In this document: one piece after another, positions 14,905-22,334 of the stretch
Layout of the letters: the number at the start of each line of letters is the position of its first letter
Numbering within the stretch: position 1 is the stretch's first letter
Assembly: GCA_023444445.1 (NCBI GenBank)
Contig: JAEXMK010000256.1
Location: 1 to 22,334, forward strand
Origin: Pseudomonadota bacterium
Lineage (GTDB): Bacteria; Pseudomonadota; Alphaproteobacteria; Rhizobiales; Rhizobiaceae
Direction of reading: 5' to 3'
Length of the DNA stretch: 22,334 nt
Notes under the pieces: generated by a model
What the model was told of the DNA's origin: nothing
Seen by the model: the letters and a program-made list of their open reading frames with translations, nothing else
The model's database searches: none
Program-made: the position numbers and the translations under genes

Positions 14905-16128
14905 TTGCCGGAACGGCACAGGGTAAAAGCGGGATTTTCTCCGACTATTGATTGCGCCGTGTTGATAGCCGCTGCCGAAAAAGGTTTTGCTGCCGATGAA
15001 GGCATAGAACTGGAACTTTTCAGGAAGCAGTCCGCGAGCGCCGTTCTTGCCGCACTTGGCGGGGATGACATTCACCTCGGGCATCTGCCCGCACCGGTTC
15101 CGGTCGGCTGCGCTGTCGGCCTCGATGATCTGCCGGCGGATATTATCGGCGTTTTCACGCTTTCCCTCGGCGGATCGGCAACGACCGTTTCGCATGGCTT
15201 TTATGACGAGCTTTATCGCGAAGGGATGAAGCTGCCCGACCCGGCCGCCTTCGGGCGGGCCATGGCCCGTGTCTGCGCCGCGCGACGGGCGGCGGGTGAA
15301 AATCCGCCGGTCTTTGCGGTGGAGGATATTGTCTCCACCCCCTTCTATACACTGCGTTATCTGCTCGGGAGTTGCGGCGTGCTGCTCGGTCGGGACATGG
15401 AAATCGTCGAGGCCCTGCCAAAGGCGATGCCCGCGCTCCTGGAAAGCGGCAAGGTCGATGCACTCTGCACCGCCGAGCCGGCCGGCAGCGCCGTGGTGCT
15501 GAGCGGCGCCGGGCGAATCGTGACCACGGGGGCGCTGATCTGGCATAATGCGCCCGAAAAGATATTGGCGGTCAAGAAAGGCTGGGCGGAGCAGAATGCC
15601 AGCCCGCTAGAAGGGTTGCTGCGTGCGCTGTACCGCGCCGCCGAATGGTGCGCGAATAACGCCAATATCGAGGAGCTGGCCGGCATTCTCGCCGCCCCTC
15701 AATATATTGACGAGAACGGCGAATTTCTGCTGCCCGCGCTGACGGGCTATATTTCCACGTCGCTGCAGGACATGCAGCGTTTTCAGGAATTCTTCGTGAC
15801 GAGCGCCAAGGCCGCCAATTTCCCTTGGCAAAGCCAGGCCCTGTGGTTCTTCAGCCAGATGTTGCGCTGGGGCGAAATTCCCGCCGAGCGGCGGCTGGAG
15901 CCGGAGATGGTGGAGGCGGCGCGCAGTGCCTATCGGCCGGATATTTTTCGCAAGGCCATCAAGCCGCTCTTCGTGCCCGTGCCGGGCGCCAATATGAAGC
16001 TCGAAGGCACGCTGAAGGCACCGGTGCATGTCGGCGCCTCGCGCACGGGCCTTGTTCTTGGCCCCGATCGCTTTTTCGACGGCCGTGTCTTTGATCCGGA
16101 GACACTCGAGATGGAAGACGACATCTGA
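14905..16128 (+). CDS. NrtA/CmpA/NasS-like ligand-binding protein, cytosolic
   Basis: A 407-residue protein of the nitrate/bicarbonate substrate-binding family (NrtA, CmpA, NasS). Recognisable segments are the opening VKAGFSPTIDCAVLIAAAEKGF, then LGGSATTVSHGFYDEL, STPFYTLRYLLGSCG, ALLESGKVDALCTAEP, APEKILAVKKGWAEQ and, near the end, WQSQALWFFSQMLRWGEIP. From the TTG start the N-terminus is MPERHRVKAG, with no signal peptide or lipobox, so it should be cytoplasmic, as NasS is. NasS binds nitrate/nitrite and controls the RNA-binding protein NasT, but no nasT, transporter permease or ATPase is nearby; instead a LuxR-family gene is 78 bp upstream. The ligand is unknown. A stand-alone sensor protein is the best reading. 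Confidence 0.85.
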   Translation: MPERHRVKAGFSPTIDCAVLIAAAEKGFAADEGIELELFRKQSASAVLAALGGDDIHLGHLPAPVPVGCAVGLDDLPADIIGVFTLSLGGSATTVSHGFYDELYREGMKLPDPAAFGRAMARVCAARRAAGENPPVFAVEDIVSTPFYTLRYLLGSCGVLLGRDMEIVEALPKAMPALLESGKVDALCTAEPAGSAVVLSGAGRIVTTGALIWHNAPEKILAVKKGWAEQNASPLEGLLRALYRAAEWCANNANIEELAGILAAPQYIDENGEFLLPALTGYISTSLQDMQRFQEFFVTSAKAANFPWQSQALWFFSQMLRWGEIPAERRLEPEMVEAARSAYRPDIFRKAIKPLFVPVPGANMKLEGTLKAPVHVGASRTGLVLGPDRFFDGRVFDPETLEMEDDI

Positions 16129-16245
16129 AACCGCAGCGTTAAATCGTCGCGAATGCCTGCCGCCTGCGCTTTGGCATTGGCGAAGCGCTCCAGCTTGTCT
16201 ATGGATGGCACGCAATACCCAGGGATGATGTAGCGGAGGAAGAAG

Positions 16246-17394
16246 ATGGCAGAGGTCAGCAAGAGCCAGGTCGGAAAGGCGCTGGAAACGGTGATCTATC
16301 CCGGCAGCGGCAAGAGCATCGTCGCGCTTGGCATGGTCTCGGAAATCTTCATCGCCGACGCGAAGGCCTATTTCTCCATCACCGTTCCCGCCGACAAGGC
16401 CTCCGAAATGGAGCCCTTGCGGATTGCGGCCGAACGGGCGGCCAAAAGCGTGGAAGGCATTGCCGGCGCGGTCGTCGCGCTGACGGCCGATCGCAAACCC
16501 GGTCAGCAGCAGCCTGCACCCGCGCCCGCCGCCGTACCCGGTCGGCCCGCCGCCGCGCCCGGTCGGCCGACGCCGCAGCCCGGTTCGTCCAAGGTCGGTG
16601 TCCCGGGCGTGCGCGCGATCATCGCCGTGGCCTCCGGCAAGGGCGGCGTCGGCAAATCGACGACAGCGGTTAATCTGGCGCTTGGCCTGCAGTCGCTCGG
16701 CCTCAAGGTCGGCATGCTCGATGCCGATATTTACGGCCCATCGCTGCCGCGACTCCTAAAAATCTCCGGCCGTCCCAAGCAGCAGGAAGACCGCATCATC
16801 CTTCCCATGGAAAATTACAGTCTAAAGGTCATGTCCATGGGCTTTCTGGTGGATGAGGAAGCCGCAATGATCTGGCGCGGACCCATGGTGCAGTCCGCCC
16901 TGATGCAGATGCTGCGCGAAGTGGCCTGGGGCGAACTCGACGTACTGGTGCTGGACATGCCGCCCGGCACGGGCGATGCGCAGCTTACCATTGCCCAGCA
17001 GGTGCCGCTCGCCGGCGCCGTCATCGTGTCCACGCCGCAGGATCTGGCGCTGATCGACGCGCGCAAGGGCATCACCATGTTCCGCAAGGTGGAAGTGCCG
17101 CTGCTCGGCGTCATCGAGAATATGAGCTATTTCATCGCGCCGGATACCGGCGCGCGTTACGATATTTTCGGCCATGGCGGTGCGAAAGCCGAAGCCGAGA
17201 GGATCGGCGTGCCCTTCCTCGGGGAGGTGCCGCTTACTATTTCCATCCGCGAAATGTCGGATGCCGGAACGCCTGTTGTCGCCGCCGAACCCGATGGCCC
17301 GCAGGCCACGATCTATCGCGATATCGCGCAAAAAGTTTGGGCGCGTATTGGTGCGAGCGAGCAAAAAGCAGCGCCGAGGATCGTCTTCGAATAA
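16246..17394 (+). CDS. mrp: Mrp/ApbC-type P-loop ATPase lacking all cysteines
   Basis: A 382-residue Mrp/NBP35 family ATPase, usually a carrier or scaffold in iron-sulfur cluster assembly. An N-terminal DUF59/MIP18-like domain (about 5-80) is joined by a Pro/Ala/Gln-rich linker (about 84-116, with PGRP repeats) to the P-loop domain. GKGGVGKST is at 131-139, DADIYGPSLPRLL follows, and DMPPGTGDAQLT is the family signature. Where ApbC has the CxxC cluster ligands after NMSYF, this protein has A298-P-D-T301, and no cysteine occurs anywhere in it. The start at 16246 has a good GGAGG-type site immediately upstream. A terminator follows at 17412. It probably stands alone transcriptionally. Confidence 0.93.
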   Translation: MAEVSKSQVGKALETVIYPGSGKSIVALGMVSEIFIADAKAYFSITVPADKASEMEPLRIAAERAAKSVEGIAGAVVALTADRKPGQQQPAPAPAAVPGRPAAAPGRPTPQPGSSKVGVPGVRAIIAVASGKGGVGKSTTAVNLALGLQSLGLKVGMLDADIYGPSLPRLLKISGRPKQQEDRIILPMENYSLKVMSMGFLVDEEAAMIWRGPMVQSALMQMLREVAWGELDVLVLDMPPGTGDAQLTIAQQVPLAGAVIVSTPQDLALIDARKGITMFRKVEVPLLGVIENMSYFIAPDTGARYDIFGHGGAKAEAERIGVPFLGEVPLTISIREMSDAGTPVVAAEPDGPQATIYRDIAQKVWARIGASEQKAAPRIVFE

Positions 17395-17411
17395 CGCGCC
17401 TGTCGCAGCCG

Positions 17412-17439
17412 CAAAGCGGGCAGGTGTCTGCCCGCTTTG
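17412..17439 (+). terminator. Hairpin terminator after mrp
   Basis: CAAAGCGGGCAG (17412-17423) pairs perfectly with CTGCCCGCTTTG (17428-17439) around GTGT, beginning 18 bases after the mrp stop. The T-run is short (TTT within the stem), so termination may be moderate, but the 12-bp GC-rich stem and its position are convincing. Confidence 0.7.
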
Positions 17440-17730
17440 AATTGCCCTTTGAAAACAGAATATTAATCGACAGCATCTGGCAACATTTCCGGTTTTGAAC
17501 TTCAGAAATGCTTCGCCTGCAATGCTGTCGAGAAAAAATATTGCTTGATTGCATCTCGCTTTGGGCGCATACGCCTGCGCCGTTTGGCTCTCGGTCCATC
17601 GGGCTGGCGGGATTGTGTGATCCCGTTCGTTCCGTCGTTCCCTGAAGTGTCTTCCAAAGGTTTGCCGACCGCAAACAGGATATGTTAAGCAGCATTGCGG
17701 CAAGCCTGCGATGTGGAGCGGAGAAACGGA
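17440..17730. other. Long leader between mrp and the CorA-type gene
   Basis: About 290 bp without a recognisable gene. A weak promoter, TTGATT (17547-17552) and CATACG with 17 bases between, may drive corA and kup. A dyad, GTTTGC-CGACC-GCAAAC, is at 17660-17676, close to the corA start. No known magnesium riboswitch was recognised by eye. Confidence 0.45.
17720..17723 (+). promoter_or_regulatory. Ribosome binding site deciding the CorA TTG start
   Basis: GGAG stands 7 bases before TTG at 17731. The upstream in-frame TTG at 17695 has no purine-rich sequence before it and would add 12 residues not typical of CorA. Confidence 0.6.
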
Positions 17731-18708
17731 TTGATAAAAGCCTATCGCGCCAATTGCGAGGCGATCAGCCTGTCGGCAGTCGACGGCTCCGGAACGATTC
17801 CCGACGACATCGTCTGGATTGATCTCGTCAATCCGGACAGGGCTGAAGAGCAGCATGTGGAAAAGCTGCTGGGCGTTGAACTGCCGACGCGCGAAGACCT
17901 GAAGGATATCGAGCCTTCCAGCCGGCTTTACATGGAAGACGCCAACGTCTTCATGACCGCCTCCCTGGTGTGGAAGGCGGATTCGGATGATCCGCGCCTT
18001 ACCGATGTCGCCTTCGTTCTGGTTGGCAAGCGTCTGGTGACGATCCGTTATGCCGAGCCGAAATCATTCCACCTTTTCATTGCCGCCATCACCCGCGCTC
18101 CACATGAGATGCGCAGCGGCGCGGCGCTGCTGTTGAAGCTGCTCGAAACAATCGTAGACCGCACGGCGGAAATCCTCGAAAACTCGGTCGCCGGTATCGA
18201 CAATCTCGCCGCTGATATTCTCGGCAGTCAGGCGCGTTCCAAACGCAAGGCGCCGCGTTATCTCGAAGACCGGCTGACCAATATCGCCGCCTATCACCGG
18301 CTGATCTCGAAGGTCCGTGTCAGCCTCGCATCGCTGGCGCGGCTGCAGACTTTCTTTTCCACCAGCGATCAGGCGCGTGAGGACAAGGGCGCGAGGGAGC
18401 AGGGAAAGTCCATCGGGCGAGACATCCAGTCGCTCAACGAACATGCCTCCTTCGTTTCCGGCAATCTGACCTTCCTGCTCGATGCCTCGCTCGGCATCAT
18501 CAACATCGAGCAGAACGGCATCATCAAGATTTTCTCGATCGCTTCGGTGGTCTTTCTGCCGCCGACGCTGGTGGCCTCTATTTACGGAATGAACTTTCAG
18601 CTCATGCCGGAGTTGAACTGGACATTTGGTTATCCACTTGCGCTGATCGTCATGGTGATGTCCGCAATCATCCCGTTTCTCTTTTTTCGTTGGAAGGGCT
18701 GGCTCTAA
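17731..18708 (+). CDS. corA: CorA-family magnesium/divalent metal transporter
   Basis: A CorA-type channel of 325 residues in the inner membrane, expected to import Mg2+ (or Co2+/Ni2+) as a pentamer. The N-terminal two-thirds is the cytoplasmic alpha/beta and long-helix domain (WIDLVNPDR, EDLKDIEPSSRLYMEDA). Two C-terminal membrane helices are near 265-285 and 298-318, with the signature YGMNF at 285-289. The motif is followed by QLMPELNW, in place of the usual GMNFxxMPE loop spacing but with MPE kept. The start at TTG 17731 gives MIKAYRAN, a usual CorA N-terminus. It ends 15 bp before kup and shares a transcript with it, so Mg2+ and K+ uptake are probably co-expressed. Membership of the family is clear; the precise ion is not. 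Confidence 0.92.
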   Translation: MIKAYRANCEAISLSAVDGSGTIPDDIVWIDLVNPDRAEEQHVEKLLGVELPTREDLKDIEPSSRLYMEDANVFMTASLVWKADSDDPRLTDVAFVLVGKRLVTIRYAEPKSFHLFIAAITRAPHEMRSGAALLLKLLETIVDRTAEILENSVAGIDNLAADILGSQARSKRKAPRYLEDRLTNIAAYHRLISKVRVSLASLARLQTFFSTSDQAREDKGAREQGKSIGRDIQSLNEHASFVSGNLTFLLDASLGIINIEQNGIIKIFSIASVVFLPPTLVASIYGMNFQLMPELNWTFGYPLALIVMVMSAIIPFLFFRWKGWL

Positions 18709-18723
18709 GGAGCCAGGATCATC

Positions 18724-20643
18724 ATGTCCCAGATCGCTGACAAGGATGTTGCCGAGAAGCCGGATGCGGATGACGCGCACAAGAACAAGGGGCTTTATGC
18801 CGCGATCCTTGGTTCTATCGGCGTCGTTTACGGCGATATCGGCACCAGCCCGCTCTATGCCTTTCGCGAAGCCCTGCGGCCCATCGCCTATGACGGCGTA
18901 ACGCAGGAAGAAGTCATCGGCCTCACATCGCTGATGATCTGGTCTCTGACGATCATCGTCACTTTCAAATACATCACGCTTTTGCTGCGCGCCGACAATG
19001 ACGGCGAAGGCGGCACGCTGTCGCTCTTGGCGTTGTTGATGAAGACCGCCGGCACCCATCGCAGCGTCCTCATCGTGCTTGGCCTCATCGGTGCAGCGCT
19101 GTTCCTTGGTGATGCCATGATCACCCCGGCGCTTTCAGTCCTTTCGGCGGTGGAAGGCCTGAAACTCGTGACGCCGGAGATGGACGCCTTCATCATTCCG
19201 ATCTCGGTCGGCATCCTGATTGGCCTCTTCGCCATTCAGTCGCACGGCACCGGCACGGTGGCGAAGTTCTTCGGGCCGATCACCGCGGTCTGGTTCATCG
19301 TCATGGGCCTTGCAGGCTTGGTTCACATCGCTGATGATTTCAGCATTCTCTTTGCCTTCAACCCGTGGCACGCGGTCGAGTTTCTGGCGAATGAGGGTTT
19401 TTATGGCATCGTCGTGCTCGGCGCGGTGTTCCTGACGATCACGGGTGCGGAAGCGCTCTATGCAGACCTCGGTCATTTCGGCCGCCGTCCCATCCAGTGG
19501 GCATGGTTCTGTCTGGTGTTCCCGGCGCTGACGCTGAACTATCTGGGGCAGGGTGCGCTGGTCCTGAAAGACCCGGCGGCGATGTCCAATCCCTTCTATC
19601 TGATGTTCCCGCAATGGGCGATCCTGCCCGCCGTCATTCTTGCGACTGCCGCAACCATCATTGCCAGCCAGGCGGTCATTACAGGCGCTTTTTCGCTCGT
19701 CCGCCAGGCGATCCACCTCGGCTACCTGCCGCGCATGGAAATCCTCTTCACCTCGGAAACCAATACCGGGCAGATTTATCTTCCCGCGGTCAACACCATC
19801 CTTCTGTTCGGTGTCGTGGCACTGGTCCTAACCTTCAAGAGTTCGGATGCGCTGGCCACCGCCTATGGTATCTCTGTCACCGGCGCGATGGTCGTCACCA
19901 GCCTGATGTTCTTCGAGTTCGTGCGTAAACGGTGGCAATGGTCGATCTGGCTTGCCCTTGCGGTGCTGACCCCGCTTCTGGTGCTGGAACTGATCTTCCT
20001 CGGCGCAAACCTGCTCAAGATCCATGATGGCGGATATGTGCCGGTACTGTTGGCGATCGCCTTCACCATCATCATGACCACCTGGCAGCGCGGTTCGAAA
20101 ATTCTCTTCGCCAAGACCCGTCGCGGCGACGTACCGCTGAAGGCCTTCGTCGCTTCGGTGGAAAAGGAAAGCGCCCATGCGCCTGTGCGTGTGCCGGGGA
20201 CTGCGATCTTTCTCACCGGCGATCCGGAGGCAGCACCGGCGGCATTGCTGCATAATCTCAAGCATAACCATGTGCTGCACGACAAGAACGTCATCCTGAC
20301 AATCCGTACCGAGGACCAGCCGCGCGTCCACCCCGAAGATCGGTATACGCTGACGAAGCTGAGCGACCGTTTCGCCGTGGTCGAACTGCATTTCGGTTTC
20401 ATGGAAACCCAGAACGTCACCCAGGCGTTGGGATATCTGCGTCGTACTGGCTACAAGTTCGACATCATGTCGACCTCGTTCTACCTCGGTCGCCGCAAGC
20501 TGGTGCCGGATCCCAAATCAGGCATGCCGGGCTGGCAGAACCGCCTGTTCATCGCGCTCGCCGAAACGGCAGCCGATCCCTCCGATTATTTCCGCCTGCC
20601 TGCCAATCGGGTGGTGGAACTCGGTTCGCACGTCGTGGTGTGA
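18724..20643 (+). CDS. kup: Kup-type potassium uptake protein
   Basis: A KUP/HAK/KT family proton-coupled potassium importer of the inner membrane; 639 residues compares with about 622 for E. coli Kup. The signature [10 protein letters not shown] is at 36-45 after a short charged cytoplasmic N-terminus, and about 12 hydrophobic helices follow (for example [20 protein letters not shown] and [20 protein letters not shown]). The C-terminal 170 residues form the soluble domain. The ATG at 18724 is preceded by AAGGAG, which overlaps the corA stop region, and by AGGA closer in; the corA-kup gap is 15 bp. Rhizobiaceae often carry several kup copies, so this need not be the only one. Confidence 0.95.
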   Translation: MSQIADKDVAEKPDADDAHKNKGLYAAILGSIGVVYGDIGTSPLYAFREALRPIAYDGVTQEEVIGLTSLMIWSLTIIVTFKYITLLLRADNDGEGGTLSLLALLMKTAGTHRSVLIVLGLIGAALFLGDAMITPALSVLSAVEGLKLVTPEMDAFIIPISVGILIGLFAIQSHGTGTVAKFFGPITAVWFIVMGLAGLVHIADDFSILFAFNPWHAVEFLANEGFYGIVVLGAVFLTITGAEALYADLGHFGRRPIQWAWFCLVFPALTLNYLGQGALVLKDPAAMSNPFYLMFPQWAILPAVILATAATIIASQAVITGAFSLVRQAIHLGYLPRMEILFTSETNTGQIYLPAVNTILLFGVVALVLTFKSSDALATAYGISVTGAMVVTSLMFFEFVRKRWQWSIWLALAVLTPLLVLELIFLGANLLKIHDGGYVPVLLAIAFTIIMTTWQRGSKILFAKTRRGDVPLKAFVASVEKESAHAPVRVPGTAIFLTGDPEAAPAALLHNLKHNHVLHDKNVILTIRTEDQPRVHPEDRYTLTKLSDRFAVVELHFGFMETQNVTQALGYLRRTGYKFDIMSTSFYLGRRKLVPDPKSGMPGWQNRLFIALAETAADPSDYFRLPANRVVELGSHVVV

Positions 20644-20695
20644 CGAGGGGGGAATGTCGCCCAAAAGTGAGCCAGCGTTTGCGACGCCTGCATCG

Positions 20696-20725
20696 CCCTC
20701 ATTCTGGCTCATGGCGGAATGAGGG
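20696..20725. repeat. Intergenic palindrome after kup
   Basis: CCCTCATTC (20696-20704) and GAATGAGGG (20717-20725) form a perfect 9-bp stem around a 12-base loop. The outer stem is identical to that of the hairpin at 9613-9645, while the inner part has diverged. It lies 52 bases after the kup stop and may end the corA-kup transcript. Confidence 0.65.
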
Positions 20726-20819
20726 AGTGGGTTGCCGCTGCGTCGAGCTGAAGTCCTACACAGGCCCGCCCATTAGCATTCCCTCACACATTAACGTGAA
20801 GACACCTTCCTGCGCGGCG

Positions 20820-20840
20820 TTAACCAACCATCAAGGTTAA
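20820..20840. promoter_or_regulatory. TTAACC-N9-GGTTAA dyad upstream of the wall hydrolase gene
   Basis: TTAACC (20820-20825) and GGTTAA (20835-20840) are perfect inverted 6-bp arms 57 bp before the proposed start of the SleB-type gene. TTAACC resembles a CtrA half-site, but the spacing is not the usual one. The binding protein is unknown. Confidence 0.4.
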
Positions 20841-20897
20841 TAAGAGATTCTTGAACACCTGTAGAAAATTCGGTTGTCGGTGTTCGGAGTGCTGGTT

Positions 20898-22079
20898 TTG
20901 CGTTCGAAAAGTGTAATGCGTCGTCGGTCCCCCGTGTCCTTTCAGGGATTGGCGTCCAAATGGACGTCACCCGTTGTCTTCGGCCTCGCCGCCTGGCTTG
21001 TCTTTCCCTCCCTCGCTGCGCGTGCCGATCTTGCCTCGCTTCTGGCGGGCCTCGACAAGGGCGGCGAACAATGGCGCATGGTGCTGACGGCCTCTCCGGC
21101 TGGCTCGACGCATAACGCCTCGCTGACATTCAACGATGCGGAAGGGGACGAGGCGCTGCATGGCGGCGGCATGACCCTGCCCGATGGCAGCAAGGTCGCT
21201 TTCGTTACCAACAAGAAGGGGGAGGCAACGACGCCCGACAGCGAACGCGTCAACCGCGCCGCCAAGAAGGGCCGCATCGTCGCCACCGAAATCATGCAGC
21301 CGCCGAAGGCCTTCACCGCCGGTTCCGTGTTGCAGCGTACCTCGATGCTGGATATCGAGCCGCTGAAGCGCAAGGACCGGACGGCTTTCGTTAAGCCGAA
21401 GCGCGGCAAGGACGTCGAACTCGCCTCTTTCTATTTCCGCCGCGACGAAAAGAAGGCGGACAAGAGCGTCTCGCCGATGCTGGCGGAACTCGTTACCAAC
21501 CGTACGCCTGATATTCTCGCCACGGCCTATGCGCCGGCGGCCCCTGATTTCGCCCGCGAATCGCCTTTCGACGCCATTCTCAAAAAGCCGGAGGCCGGCC
21601 GTTTCGTGCCTGAGATAAGCGCGGAAGACCACGCCTGGGCGGCGACACCGCTGCCGGCCGACGTGTTTTCCGCAGCCGAACAGCAGTGTCTGGCATCCGG
21701 CATCTATTTCGAAGCGCGCGGAGAATCGGTCAAAGGACAGGCGGCGGTGGCGCAGGTCATTCTCAACCGCGTGCGCAACCCGGCTTATCCCAAAACCATC
21801 TGCGGCGTGGTCTATCAGAACAAGGACTGGCGCAACCGCTGCCAGTTCTCCTTCGCCTGCGACAATATCAAGGACCGCGTGAATTCCGAACGCAATTGTA
21901 AAATGGCGCGTGAAGTGGCCATGGCCACCACGGCCGGCAAGATCTGGTTGAAGGAAGTGGGCTCCGCCACGCATTATCATGCCGTCTACGTGCGTCCTGC
22001 CTGGGGCAAGTCCATGAAAAAGGTCGGCCGCATCGGTCTGCACGTGTTTTACCGTACCTATGGTGGCGGCTGGAGCTGA
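20898..22079 (+). CDS. SleB-type cell wall hydrolase (Hydrolase_2 domain), exported
   Basis: A 393-residue protein with a C-terminal SleB/Hydrolase_2 domain (about 263-390), probably a peptidoglycan lytic enzyme. The domain opens CLASGIYFEARGE with the expected catalytic Glu at E272, then AAVAQVILNRV, and includes CGVVYQ, CQFSFACD and HYHAVYVRP. The N-terminus has basic residues then a hydrophobic segment SPVVFGLAAWLVFPSLAARA, a signal peptide or anchor, so it should act in the periplasm. Residues 50-260 are Lys/Ala/Pro-rich and not recognised. TTG 20898 follows GGAG by 8 bases; ATG 20916, 6 codons later, is the alternative and has no ribosome binding site. The family is named for spore germination, but this organism should not sporulate, so a role in growth or division is more likely. 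Confidence 0.88.
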   Translation: MRSKSVMRRRSPVSFQGLASKWTSPVVFGLAAWLVFPSLAARADLASLLAGLDKGGEQWRMVLTASPAGSTHNASLTFNDAEGDEALHGGGMTLPDGSKVAFVTNKKGEATTPDSERVNRAAKKGRIVATEIMQPPKAFTAGSVLQRTSMLDIEPLKRKDRTAFVKPKRGKDVELASFYFRRDEKKADKSVSPMLAELVTNRTPDILATAYAPAAPDFARESPFDAILKKPEAGRFVPEISAEDHAWAATPLPADVFSAAEQQCLASGIYFEARGESVKGQAAVAQVILNRVRNPAYPKTICGVVYQNKDWRNRCQFSFACDNIKDRVNSERNCKMAREVAMATTAGKIWLKEVGSATHYHAVYVRPAWGKSMKKVGRIGLHVFYRTYGGGWS

Positions 22080-22097
22080 TACCACCGCCAATTTGTC

Positions 22098-22119
22098 GCA
22101 TTTTGCGTGTCAAAAATGC
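22098..22119. other. Weak AT-rich hairpin after the wall hydrolase gene
   Basis: GCATTTT (22098-22104) and AAAATGC (22113-22119) can pair around an 8-base loop 18 bases after the stop. There is no T-run, so it is only a doubtful terminator. Apart from this and the promoter at 22217, the 235-bp gap to the next start holds nothing recognised. Confidence 0.25.
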
Positions 22120-22216
22120 CGATTCCTCGGCGAAACATCGCCCCCAAACCGTGATTTGAAGTCAAGTTGTTGTTTTTGCATGATTAATTTGTGCCAAAAC
22201 AACCGCTCTCAGTGCC

Positions 22217-22245
22217 TTGACTAGAGAAGCCCCTAAAACTATGTT
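22217..22245 (+). promoter_or_regulatory. Strong sigma-70-type promoter
   Basis: TTGACT (22217-22222) and TATGTT (22240-22245) are separated by exactly 17 bases, close to the housekeeping consensus. It points at the gene starting at 22315, leaving a leader of roughly 60 bases. Confidence 0.65.
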
Positions 22246-22314
22246 GCGCGCGACTTCAGAGCGGGCTGGAACAGGCTTAATCCGTCACCGTTTACAACTC
22301 CAAAGGGTTCTGGC

Positions 22315-22334
22315 ATGGCTGGAACGGAGAAAAT
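22315..22334 (+). CDS. Start of an unidentified gene, truncated by the window end
   Basis: ATG at 22315 opens MAGTEK and runs off the end. AAAGGG at 22302-22307 lies 7 bases upstream, and a good promoter is at 22217-22245. Six codons are too few to identify the product. Confidence 0.6.

Noticed and set aside
16129..16245. Minus-strand stretch before mrp reading DKLERFANAKAQAAGIRDDL, which looks protein-like
   Set aside because: It has no clear start or ribosome binding site and no recognised family; it might be a relic of a gene, but the evidence is too thin to call.
17440..17730. Magnesium riboswitch in the corA leader
   Set aside because: No M-box or similar conserved core was recognisable by eye; only a short dyad is present.
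20820..20840. Full CtrA site upstream of the wall hydrolase gene
   Set aside because: The TTAA half-sites are 13 bases apart rather than 7, so it is listed only as a dyad of unknown binding protein.

Overview
The window is about 22.3 kb of gene-dense, GC-rich chromosomal DNA from an alphaproteobacterium of the Rhizobiaceae, most likely Agrobacterium. The grounds are the gene order DUF4170 - waaA - HAD phosphatase - lpxK - DUF2093 - mutL, the protein sequences, and intergenic palindromic repeats of the kind common in rhizobia. No tRNA, rRNA, CRISPR array, insertion sequence or prophage was seen. Most of it reads as core chromosome with small accessory regulatory modules.

Layout. Positions 1-4127 hold lipid A/Kdo assembly: the end of a DUF4170 gene, then waaA, a HAD phosphatase overlapping it, and lpxK, all rightward. 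A mosaic palindromic repeat separates lpxK from the leftward pair mutL and DUF2093. Positions 6479-9575 hold a signalling pair: a PAS-PAS-receiver-receiver protein with no kinase core and, after a good terminator, a GGDEF/EAL protein with a degenerate GGDEF motif and an intact EAL site. Positions 9702-12917 (leftward) are a tight four-gene sugar operon: SDR dehydrogenase, dgoK, dgoA and an SMP-30 lactonase. It fits the De Ley-Doudoroff route for D-galactose but has no galactonate dehydratase here. A divergent IclR regulator (13036-13875) faces it across a perfect dyad. Positions 14086-16128 hold a LuxR-family solo regulator followed by a cytosolic NrtA/NasS-like ligand-binding protein. After it come a cysteine-free Mrp ATPase (16246-17394) with its terminator, a CorA-type transporter and a Kup potassium transporter in tandem (17731-20643), a SleB-type wall hydrolase (20898-22079), and the first codons of another gene behind a strong promoter.

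How the genes work together. The first block builds the Kdo-lipid A core of LPS. The sugar operon would take galactose through lactone, acid, KDGal and KDPGal to pyruvate and glyceraldehyde-3-phosphate under IclR control. The LuxR solo and NasS-like protein look like an uncharacterised sensor-regulator unit: the predicted acyl-homoserine-lactone pocket is degraded, the binding protein has neither signal peptide nor transporter, and a perfect 17-bp dyad lies between the two genes. This is the most interesting candidate for something undescribed.

Four genes, and perhaps a fifth, appear to start at TTG behind Shine-Dalgarno sequences, so ATG-biased start calls here should be distrusted.
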